NCBI GenBank assembly: GCA_025458905.1
Contig: JALORN010000019.1
Location: 1-54,645 of the forward strand
Direction of reading: 5' to 3'
Length of the DNA: 54,645 nt
Source: Steroidobacteraceae bacterium
GTDB taxonomy: Bacteria > Pseudomonadota > Gammaproteobacteria > Steroidobacterales > Steroidobacteraceae
The notes beneath the pieces were generated by a model that ran no database searches, had not been told where the DNA came from, and saw nothing but the letters and a program-made list of their open reading frames with translations. Of this stretch, positions 41,031-48,153 are shown in pieces. Position 1 is the first letter of the stretch. Each line of letters starts with the position of its first letter. A program made the position numbers and the translations under genes.

Positions 41031-43088
41031 TCAGAAATCCAGTCGCACGCCGGCCGACACGGAGCGGCCGGCGAGCGGCGCACGGTCCTTCAGCGGCGAG
41101 GCGTGACGGCGGGCGTCCTCGTCCAGCAGGTTGCTGCCGCGCACGAACAGGAGCATACCTCGCCCCCAGGCCGGAACGCGCCAGGCGAGGTCGGCCGACA
41201 GCAAGGTGAAGCCGTCGGTCGGCAGCTCGTTCGCGGCCAGTCGCCGCTGCGCGTCGTGCCAGATGGCGTCGACGCCGAGGCGCAGCGTGCCGCGCTCGAG
41301 GCCGAGCCCCGCACCGAGCCGGCGCGGCGGGATCAGCGGCAGCGGGTCGCCGTCGCCATCCTCGGCGCGCACCAGGTCGCCGAACAGCCGGGCCGAGAGG
41401 CGCCCCGCGGCGGTGTCGAGCGCCGGGGCCTCGAGCTGCAGCTCGAGGCCGGTGAAGCGCGCCTCGGTGGCGTCGAACTGCACGACCGGCAGGCCGTCCT
41501 CGAACGTGCCGGCGAGGCGCGGGAAGATGAAGCCGGAGTAGTCGCTGACGAACGCCGAGACCTCGCCACGCCAACCGCCGCGCGCGAGCCGCAGCGCCAG
41601 GTCGGCGGTGCGCGAGCGCTCGAGCCCGAGCGACGCGTCGCCGATCTCGAAGCGCTGCACGGCGAGGTGCGGACCGTCGGCGAACAGCTCGGTCGCCGTC
41701 GGGTGGCGCTCGGTCGAAGTGAGGTTCAGCGCGACGCCAGCGCCGCCCGGCGCGCTCCACAGCACGCCGGCCGAGGCGCTGAGCGCCTGGTCGTCGTAGT
41801 CGGGTTGCGCGGTGTCGGCCTCGACCTGCTGGCGCTCCAGGCGCAGCCCGCCTTCCAGCACCACGGCGCCGAAGCGGCGCTCCTCGACCAGCCAGGCGCC
41901 GAGGTTGCGGGTGCGCGACGGCGGCACGAAGGCCTCCTCGCCCGCGGCGACGAGGTCGACGTCGCGCCATTGCAGGCCGAGCACGCCACGCCACCCGGCG
42001 AGCGGCCGGTGCTCGGCGGAGAGCCGGGCCTCCCGTCCGCGCTGGTCGAACTGCGTGCCGACCTCGCCTTCGGGCTCGATCTCGGCATGCGCGTAGTCGT
42101 TCCAGGAGGCGCGCAGCCGCAGCGCCTCGATCGCGGCCAGGGGTGCGCGCCACTCACCCTCGAGGTCGTAGCGGGTCTGGTCCATGTCGATGCGCACGGC
42201 CTCGTCGCCGGGAATGCCATAGCCGGCGTCGTAGCGCGAGACGGCGAGCCCGACGTGGCCGGCGTCGCCCACCCAGGACAAGCCGCCGGCGCCGCCGCGC
42301 GAATCCGCGGCGGAGTTCGCGAGCCGCCCACGGCCGTCGTCCGGTGTCTCGCCGGCGGCCTCGAGCGCCGCGCGCAGCGCGTCCGACTGCGCGAATCCCG
42401 GGATCTGCAGGTCGTCGGTGCTGCGACGGTGCAGGTCGCCGTGGAACTGCCAGGCGCCGCGGCGGCCGTCGGCCCGGGCGACGACGGCGCGCTCGCCGCT
42501 CGCCTGGTCGCCGCGCACCTCCAGGCTGGCGCCGAACGGCGGGGCGTCGCGCCGCCGCGGGATGCGCCCGGTGATCACGTTGACGAGCCCCGCGGAAGCC
42601 GTGCTGCCCCAGGCGAGCGTGGCCGGTCCGCGCACCACCTCGATGCGCTCGGCGAGCAGCGACTCGATCGTGACCGCATGATCGTCCGAGAGCGCCGAGA
42701 CGTCCAGGGCGTCGCCGCCGTCCTGGAACATCTGCACCCGATCGCCCCCCAGGCCGCGGATCACCGGCCGGCTCGCCTGCGGACCGAAGGCCGTGGCGCT
42801 GAGGCCCGGCAGGTCGGCGAGCGTCTCGCCGAGGCTCGGGGCGCGGACGCGCACGAGGTCGTCGCCGCCGCGCAGGGTCACGGGCTGCACCGACTCGAGC
42901 GCCGGCTTGCGCAGGGGTGTCGCCGTGACGACCACCTCCTGGAGCCTCCCGGGCGGCGCGTCCGCCGCGAGACCCGGCGACATTCCGAAGGCGAGCAGCA
43001 GGCCGCCGCAGCCGAGCGGCGCGGACGGGCGCACCCGGCGCAGCGTGGGCGGACGAAGCGGCGCGGCGAAAGCGGGGGGAGGGCGCAT
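41031..43088 (-). CDS. znuD: TonB-dependent zinc receptor, ZnuD-like
   Basis: 685 residues. Leader region, TonB box LQEVVVTATPLRK, plug domain with SRPVIRGLGGDRVQMFQDGG, DVSALSDDHAVTIESLLAER and IEVVRGPATLAWGSTASAGL, all typical of the ZnuD branch. The barrel ends SVSAGVRLDF with a terminal Phe. It is the outer-membrane entry of the operon. The Zur-box-like sequence 24-45 nt before its ATG and the ZrgA gene after it make zinc the best ligand guess. The symbol is by analogy only. Confidence 0.86.
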   Translation of the reverse strand: MRPPPAFAAPLRPPTLRRVRPSAPLGCGGLLLAFGMSPGLAADAPPGRLQEVVVTATPLRKPALESVQPVTLRGGDDLVRVRAPSLGETLADLPGLSATAFGPQASRPVIRGLGGDRVQMFQDGGDALDVSALSDDHAVTIESLLAERIEVVRGPATLAWGSTASAGLVNVITGRIPRRRDAPPFGASLEVRGDQASGERAVVARADGRRGAWQFHGDLHRRSTDDLQIPGFAQSDALRAALEAAGETPDDGRGRLANSAADSRGGAGGLSWVGDAGHVGLAVSRYDAGYGIPGDEAVRIDMDQTRYDLEGEWRAPLAAIEALRLRASWNDYAHAEIEPEGEVGTQFDQRGREARLSAEHRPLAGWRGVLGLQWRDVDLVAAGEEAFVPPSRTRNLGAWLVEERRFGAVVLEGGLRLERQQVEADTAQPDYDDQALSASAGVLWSAPGGAGVALNLTSTERHPTATELFADGPHLAVQRFEIGDASLGLERSRTADLALRLARGGWRGEVSAFVSDYSGFIFPRLAGTFEDGLPVVQFDATEARFTGLELQLEAPALDTAAGRLSARLFGDLVRAEDGDGDPLPLIPPRRLGAGLGLERGTLRLGVDAIWHDAQRRLAANELPTDGFTLLSADLAWRVPAWGRGMLLFVRGSNLLDEDARRHASPLKDRAPLAGRSVSAGVRLDF

Positions 43089-43111
43089 GGTCAGGGCCTC
43101 ACGGACGCTGG

Positions 43112-43133
43112 GTTAGTTATTTTATAACATATC
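43112..43133 (-). promoter_or_regulatory. Zur-box-like operator of the zinc operon
   Basis: On the minus strand the site reads GATATGTTATA followed by AAATAACTAAC. The inner part GTTAT-AAA-ATAAC is a palindrome. It matches the left half and core of the gammaproteobacterial Zur consensus (G-A-A-A-T-G-T-T-A-T-A-N-T-A-T-A-A-C). It is a striking AT-rich island in very GC-rich DNA, placed where the znuD promoter must be, so Zn-Zur would repress the operon. Binding is inferred. Confidence 0.7.
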
Positions 43134-43167
43134 ATCCCGTCGGCGGGACAGCGGGAAGTGGCTGGCG

Positions 43168-43173
43168 GATAAT
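43168..43173 (+). promoter_or_regulatory. Candidate -10 element of holA
   Basis: GATAAT ends only 10 nt before the holA ATG (43184), and no Shine-Dalgarno lies between. If used, the mRNA would be nearly leaderless. Such a local promoter makes sense because holA has been cut off from leuS-lptE. Confidence 0.45.
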
Positions 43174-43183
43174 CCCGGCCGCG

Positions 43184-44191
43184 ATGAAGCTGACCCTCGA
43201 GAACCTCGCCGGGCACCTGCAGGGTCGGATGGCACCCGTCTACCTGGTGAGCGGCGACGAGACGCTGCTGGTGGGCGAGGCCTGCGACGCGATCCGTGCC
43301 AGCGCCAGGGCGGCCGGCTTCGCCGCCCGGGAGGTGCACTTCATCGAGCGTGCCGGCGATTGGGCCGCGGTCGAGGGTTCGGTCGGCACGATGTCCCTGT
43401 TCGGCGACCTGCGCCTGCTCGAGATCCGGCTGCAGAGCGCAAAGCCGGGCAAGGAGGGCGGGGCGGTGCTGGCTTCGCTCGCACGCTCCGGACCGGACAC
43501 CCTGGTGCTGGTGGTCACGCCCCATCTCGATCGCGACGCGCAGGCGAGTGCCTGGGCCAAGGCGCTGGCCGAGGCGGGTGCCTGGCTGCCGGTGCGCGAG
43601 GTGGACGCGCAGCAGCTGCCCGGCTGGCTCGCGCAGCGCTGCCGGCGCGTCGGCCTCGCGCCGAGCGACGAGGCGGTCGCGCTGCTCGCCGCCCGGGTCG
43701 AGGGCAACCTGCTCGCCGGGCAGCAGGAGATCGACAAGCTGCGGCTGCTGGTCGAGGGCGAGCGTCTCGAGGCCGCGCAGGTGCTGGCGGCGGTCGCGGA
43801 CAGCTCGCGCTACGACGTCTTCCGCCTCAGCGAGGCGGTGCTCGCCGGCGATGCGCCGCGCGCCCTGCGCGTGCTCGAGGGCCTGCGCGGCGAGGGCGTC
43901 GAGCCGACGCTGGTGCTGTGGGCGCTGACGCGCGAGCTGCGGCAGCTCTGGGCGCTGCGCCAGGGCGGGCCCGGCGAGCGCGGGCCCTGGCGCCCGCCGG
44001 CGCAGGCCGCCGCCCTGGAGCGGGCCCGGCGACGGCTGCCGCGCTTCCCGTTCGCGCGCCTCGCCTCGCGCGCGCTGCGTGCCGACCGCATGATCAAGGG
44101 CCGCCTGCAGGGCGAGCCCTGGGACGAACTCCTGCTGCTGTGCGCCGAGTTCTGCGGACTGCGCGCGCCGGCGCCGCCGCGCGGCGCCTGA
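43184..44191 (+). CDS. holA: DNA polymerase III delta subunit
   Basis: 335 residues. Clamp-loader wrench subunit: MKLTLENLAGHLQGRMAPVY followed by LVSGDETLLVGEACDAIR is the HolA start. The middle GNLLAGQQEIDKLRLLVEG and SSRYDVFRLSEAVLAGDAPR, and the C-terminal ALRADRMIKGRLQGEPWDEL, fit domains II and III. It usually follows lptE directly. Here it begins a separate operon holA-nadD-rsfS-rlmH, divergent from the zinc operon. Confidence 0.95.
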   Translation: MKLTLENLAGHLQGRMAPVYLVSGDETLLVGEACDAIRASARAAGFAAREVHFIERAGDWAAVEGSVGTMSLFGDLRLLEIRLQSAKPGKEGGAVLASLARSGPDTLVLVVTPHLDRDAQASAWAKALAEAGAWLPVREVDAQQLPGWLAQRCRRVGLAPSDEAVALLAARVEGNLLAGQQEIDKLRLLVEGERLEAAQVLAAVADSSRYDVFRLSEAVLAGDAPRALRVLEGLRGEGVEPTLVLWALTRELRQLWALRQGGPGERGPWRPPAQAAALERARRRLPRFPFARLASRALRADRMIKGRLQGEPWDELLLLCAEFCGLRAPAPPRGA

Positions 44192-44228
44192 GCCTCCCCT
44201 TCATCCTCGCTTCCGGTCTTCCCTGCGC

Positions 44229-44873
44229 ATGCAACCCATCGGCATCTTCGGCGGCACGTTCGACCCGATCCACTTCGGCCACCTGCGCACCGGCTTCGAG
44301 CTGTGGCAGGAGCTGCGGCTCACCGAGCTGCGCTGGGTGCCCACGGGCAACCCGGGTCATCGCGAGCAGCCGATCGCCGACCCGGGCCTGCGTCTTGCGA
44401 TGGTGCGGGCCGCGGTGGCGGACCAGCCTGGCTTCGTGGTCGACGATCGCGAGATCCGCCGCACCGGGGTCTCGTACTCGGTGGACACCCTGAGCGAGCT
44501 GCGCGCCGAGTTCCCCGAGCGCTCGCTGTGCCTGATCCTCGGCATGGACGCGTTCCTCGGCCTGCCGAACTGGCATCGCTGGCGCGAGCTGGTCGAGCTC
44601 GCGCACGTGGTCGTCGCGCACCGTCCCGGCTGGAAGGCGCCAACCAGCGGGCCGCTCGGCGAGCTGATGGTCGACCACGGCACCGGCGGCGTGCGCGACC
44701 TGCACGCGGCGCGCGCCGGGCGGATCTACGTGCACGCGGTCACGCAGCTCGAGATCTCCTCGACCGACCTGCGCAACATCATCACTTCCGGCCGCGACCC
44801 GCGCTTCCTCGTGCCCGACGCGGTGCGGGAGATCATCCTCGACACGGGATGCTATGCTCGGCCGCGTCGCTGA
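44229..44873 (+). CDS. nadD: Nicotinate-nucleotide adenylyltransferase
   Basis: 214 residues. The nucleotidyltransferase motif GGTFDPIHFGH (8-18) and the C-terminal ISSTDLRN are diagnostic. LILGMDAFLGLPNWHRWREL and VVVAHRPGW agree with NadD. It converts nicotinate mononucleotide and ATP to deamido-NAD in NAD synthesis. It follows holA by 37 nt and precedes rsfS by 33 nt. Confidence 0.97.
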   Translation: MQPIGIFGGTFDPIHFGHLRTGFELWQELRLTELRWVPTGNPGHREQPIADPGLRLAMVRAAVADQPGFVVDDREIRRTGVSYSVDTLSELRAEFPERSLCLILGMDAFLGLPNWHRWRELVELAHVVVAHRPGWKAPTSGPLGELMVDHGTGGVRDLHAARAGRIYVHAVTQLEISSTDLRNIITSGRDPRFLVPDAVREIILDTGCYARPRR

Positions 44874-44906
44874 AACGGCCACCGACACGAGGTCCATCCC
44901 AGCCGC

Positions 44907-45473
44907 ATGACAGCCCGCAAGCCCGCCCGGCGCGCCGCCCGCACGGCCGCCCCCGCCGCGACCGCCTCCACGCCCGCCGCTACCGTTCCCACCCCCCAGC
45001 CGCCGCGCCAGCTGAAGCTCGTCGAGGACGCCCTCGACGACATGAAGGCCGTCGACGTGCGCGTGCTCGACGTACGCGGCATGACCGACATCGCCGACTG
45101 GATGGTCGTCGCCAGCGGCAACTCCGACCGTCACGTCCGCTCGATCGCCGACCGCGTGGTCGAGCGCTCGAAGGCCGCCGGCACCCGGCCGTTCGGCGTC
45201 GAGGGGTCGGACGAGGGCGAGTGGGTGCTCGTGGACCTGCCGGACGTGATGGTGCACGTGATGCTGCCGCGGGTGCGCGAGTTCTATGCGCTCGAGGACT
45301 TGTGGGAGCGGCCGGTCGCGAAGGCCGCGCCGGCGGCGGCTCCCGCCAAGCCGCGCCGCGCGTCGCAGAGGCCGCGCGCCGCCGCGCCGCGCCGCGACGA
45401 CGGCGCCGCACCCCCCGGGCGCGGTCGCCGTGCACCCGGCGTCGCGCGCCGCGGCCCGGCGCGCGCTGGCTGA
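44907..45473 (+). CDS. rsfS: Ribosomal silencing factor RsfS
   Basis: 188 residues. The DUF143 core (about 35-140) contains LVEDALDDMKAVDVRVLDVR, MTDIADWMVVASGNSDRHVR and WVLVDLPDVMVHVMLPRVRE followed by FYALEDLWE. It binds L14 and blocks subunit joining under starvation. The protein is much longer than E. coli RsfS (105 residues) because of an Ala/Thr/Pro head and a basic Arg/Ala/Pro tail of about 45 residues, probably disordered. TATGCT at 44853-44858 may be an internal -10. Confidence 0.94.
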   Translation: MTARKPARRAARTAAPAATASTPAATVPTPQPPRQLKLVEDALDDMKAVDVRVLDVRGMTDIADWMVVASGNSDRHVRSIADRVVERSKAAGTRPFGVEGSDEGEWVLVDLPDVMVHVMLPRVREFYALEDLWERPVAKAAPAAAPAKPRRASQRPRAAAPRRDDGAAPPGRGRRAPGVARRGPARAG

Positions 45474-45521
45474 GGCGCGCGGGGCCGCAGCCTCGCGGCG
45501 CCGCGCGCGCCACGACCCGCG

Positions 45522-45992
45522 ATGCGCCTGCGGATCATCGCCGTCGGCTCGAGGCTGCCAGAGTGGGTCCAGGCTGGCGTCGAGGACTACGCCCGCCGCC
45601 TGCGCACGCACTGGAAGTTCGAGCTGCTGGAGGTGCCGGCGGCGCACCGCGGCGCCTCGCAGGCGCCGGAGCGCGCCATCGCGGCCGAGGGCGCCAAGGT
45701 GCTCGCGGCGCTGCGGCCGGCCGAGCACGCGATCGCGCTCGATGAACGCGGGGTCGCGATGACCACTCGCGAGCTCGCCGCGCGGCTCGCGGCAGGCGAG
45801 CGCGAGGGCCGCGACCTCGCGCTGCTGATCGGCGGACCCGACGGTCATGCGCCCGAGGTGCGCCGGCGCTGTGCGGAGAGCTGGTCGCTGTCACGGCTGA
45901 CGCTGCCGCACGGGCTCGCCCGCGTCGTGCTTGCCGAGCAACTCTACCGCGCGCAGAGTCTGCTGCTGAACCACCCTTACCACCGTGACTGA
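45522..45992 (+). CDS. rlmH: 23S rRNA pseudouridine(1915)-N3-methyltransferase
   Basis: 156 residues, the SPOUT methyltransferase RlmH that modifies helix 69 on the 70S ribosome. MRLRIIAVGSRLPEWVQAGV, then the SAM-binding knot region LLIGGPDGHAPEVRRRC and the C-terminal SRLTLPHGLARVVLAEQLYR followed by NHPYHRD. It overlaps maf by 8 nt. Confidence 0.96.
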   Translation: MRLRIIAVGSRLPEWVQAGVEDYARRLRTHWKFELLEVPAAHRGASQAPERAIAAEGAKVLAALRPAEHAIALDERGVAMTTRELAARLAAGEREGRDLALLIGGPDGHAPEVRRRCAESWSLSRLTLPHGLARVVLAEQLYRAQSLLLNHPYHRD

Positions 45993-46593
45993 CACGCCGC
46001 TCATCTGCCTCGCCTCCGCGTCGCCGCGTCGCCGCGAGCTGCTCGCCCAGCTCGGCGTGCCGCACCGGGTCGCCCCGGCCGGCATCGACGAGTCGCGGCG
46101 CGCCGGGGAGCCGCCGGCCGACTACGTGCTGCGCATGGCGCTCGAGAAGGCGATCCGCGTCGCCGCGCAGCCCGACCTGTCGGGCGCGCTGCCGGTGCTC
46201 GGGGCCGACACCACGGTGCTGGTGGAGGGGCGCATGCTCGGCAAGCCCGCCGACGCGGCCGAGTCGCGCGCGATGCTCGAGCTGCTCGCCGGACGCAGCC
46301 ACGAGGTGCTCTCCGCGGTCGCACTGGTCGATGCGCAGGGCGCCCGGTCGCGCCTGTCGCGAACCGAGGTGCGCTTCAGGCGCATCGATCCCGGGGAAGC
46401 CGCGGCGTACTGGGCGAGCGGCGAGCCGTGCGACAAGGCCGGCGGCTACGCGATCCAAGGACGTGCCGCGGCCTTCGTCGAGTCGCTCTCGGGCAGCTAC
46501 AGCGGCGTCGTCGGGCTGCCTCTGTTCGAGACCGCGCAGCTGCTCGAGGCGGCGGGCATCGCGCCGTGGCGGGGGGAGCGCGGGCCGCGATGA
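45985..46593 (+). CDS. maf: Maf-family nucleoside triphosphate pyrophosphatase (YhdE type)
   Basis: 202 residues from GTG 45985. CLASASPRRRELLAQLGVPH is the Maf signature; GADTTVLVEGRMLGKP, GEPCDKAGGYAIQGRAAAFV and SYSGVVGLPLFETAQLL follow. It hydrolyses dTTP, UTP and modified pyrimidine nucleotides. The order maf-rng-yhdP-tldD is the usual one downstream of mreBCD; here the block is joined to rlmH instead. It ends in an ATGA overlap with rng. Confidence 0.95.
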   Translation: MTDTPLICLASASPRRRELLAQLGVPHRVAPAGIDESRRAGEPPADYVLRMALEKAIRVAAQPDLSGALPVLGADTTVLVEGRMLGKPADAAESRAMLELLAGRSHEVLSAVALVDAQGARSRLSRTEVRFRRIDPGEAAAYWASGEPCDKAGGYAIQGRAAAFVESLSGSYSGVVGLPLFETAQLLEAAGIAPWRGERGPR

Positions 46594-48113
46594 CGTCCGA
46601 GATCCTGGTCAACATCGGGCCGCGCGAGTCGCGCGCGGCGCTGCTCGAGAACGGCGTGCTGCAGGAGGTGTTCGTCGAGCGCGCGAGCCGCCGCGGGCTC
46701 GTGGGCAACGTCTACAAGGGCCGCGTCTCGCGCGTGCTGCCCGGGATGCAGGCGGCGTTCGTCGACGCGGGCCTCGAGCGCACGGCGTTCCTGCACGTCG
46801 ACGACATCGCGGCCGAGCACGTCGCGCTCGACGCGCAGCGCATGGTCGCGGGCGACCCGCGCCCGGCCGACGGCGACGGCGGTGAGGGCGTGCGCGCCGC
46901 GGTCGCTCCCGACATCCGGCGGCTGGTGAATGCGGGCGACGACATCGTCGTGCAGGTCCTGAAGGACCCGATCGGCGGCAAGGGTGCGCGGCTCACCACC
47001 TTCGTCTCGCTGCCCTCGCGGCTGCTGGTGTTCATGCCGCGCGGCAAGGGCCTCGGCGTCTCGGCGCGCATCGAGTCCGAGGCCGAGCGCACGCGGCTGC
47101 GCGACGCGCTCGGCGCGATCGTGCGCGAGGGGCACCCCGGCGGCTACATCGTGCGCACCGCCGCCGAGGGCGCGACCCCCGAGCAGCTCGCCGCCGACCT
47201 CGCCTACCTCGAGCGCCTGTGGGCGCACGTGCGCGACCTCTCGCTGCGCTCGCGTCCCGGCGAGCTGATCCACGCGGACCTCGCGCTGCCGCTGCGGATG
47301 CTGCGCGACGAGCTCGCGCCCGCGGTGCAGCGCGTGCTCGTCGACGACGCCACGGAGCACGCGCGCATGCTGCAGTTCGCGCGCGACTTCATCCCCGATG
47401 CCGAGGCGCGCATCGAGCTCTATGCCGGCGCGCGGCCGATCTTCGACCTGCACGCCGTCGACGAGGACATCAACCGTGCGCTCGACCGCAAGGTGACCCT
47501 GAAGTCGGGCGGCTACCTCGTGATCGACCAGACCGAGTCGATGACCACGATCGACGTCAACACCGGCGGCTACGTCGGCTACCGCAACCTCGAGGACACG
47601 ATCTTCCGCACCAACCTCGAGGCGGCGGTGGCGATCGCGCGGCAGCTGCGGCTGAGGAACCTCGGCGGCATCATCATCATCGACTTCATCGACATGGAGG
47701 ACGAGGCGCACCGGCGCCAGGTGCTCGAGGCGCTGCAGCGCGCGCTCGCGGGCGATCGCGCGCAGACGCAGATCGCGAGCCTCTCGCCGCTCGGGCTGGT
47801 GGAGATGACGCGCAAGCGCACCCGCGACAGCCTCGAGCACCTGCTGTGCCAGCCCTGCCCGACCTGCGAGGGCCGTGGCTTCGTGCGCTCGGTCGAGACC
47901 GTCTGCCAGGACATCTTCCGCGAGATCCTGCGCCAGGCGCGCCAGTTCGGCAGCCGCGAGCTGCTGATCCTCGCGCAGCAGGACGTGGTCGAGCGGCTGC
48001 TCGGCGAGGACTCGCCGGTGCTCGCCGAGCTCGAGGCGCTGACGGGGCGGCCGATCCGCCTGCAGGCCGAGTCGCTGTACGAGGTGGACCAGTACGACGT
48101 GGTGCTGGTCTAG
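46590..48113 (+). CDS. rng: Ribonuclease G
   Basis: 507 residues. SEILVNIGPRESRAALLENG, the S1 domain NVYKGRVSRVLPGMQAAFVD, then the RNase E/G catalytic core with Asp motifs TTIDVNTGGYVG and IIIIDFIDM, and the Zn-link CPTCEGRGFV. It lacks the long RNase E tail. It acts in 5'-end maturation of 16S rRNA and in mRNA decay. A short insert near residues 88-107 (DPRPADGDGGEG) lengthens it relative to E. coli RNase G. Confidence 0.96.
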   Translation: MTSEILVNIGPRESRAALLENGVLQEVFVERASRRGLVGNVYKGRVSRVLPGMQAAFVDAGLERTAFLHVDDIAAEHVALDAQRMVAGDPRPADGDGGEGVRAAVAPDIRRLVNAGDDIVVQVLKDPIGGKGARLTTFVSLPSRLLVFMPRGKGLGVSARIESEAERTRLRDALGAIVREGHPGGYIVRTAAEGATPEQLAADLAYLERLWAHVRDLSLRSRPGELIHADLALPLRMLRDELAPAVQRVLVDDATEHARMLQFARDFIPDAEARIELYAGARPIFDLHAVDEDINRALDRKVTLKSGGYLVIDQTESMTTIDVNTGGYVGYRNLEDTIFRTNLEAAVAIARQLRLRNLGGIIIIDFIDMEDEAHRRQVLEALQRALAGDRAQTQIASLSPLGLVEMTRKRTRDSLEHLLCQPCPTCEGRGFVRSVETVCQDIFREILRQARQFGSRELLILAQQDVVERLLGEDSPVLAELEALTGRPIRLQAESLYEVDQYDVVLV

Positions 48114-48153
48114 CGGGCGCGGCGGCGAGCGCGCGGAACCCCGAGGAGGCGGC

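Noticed and set aside
40002..43127. 1041-codon open frame on the plus strand
   Set aside because: Opposite the znuD and zrgA genes, which have clear motifs; sequence is GC-shadow type.
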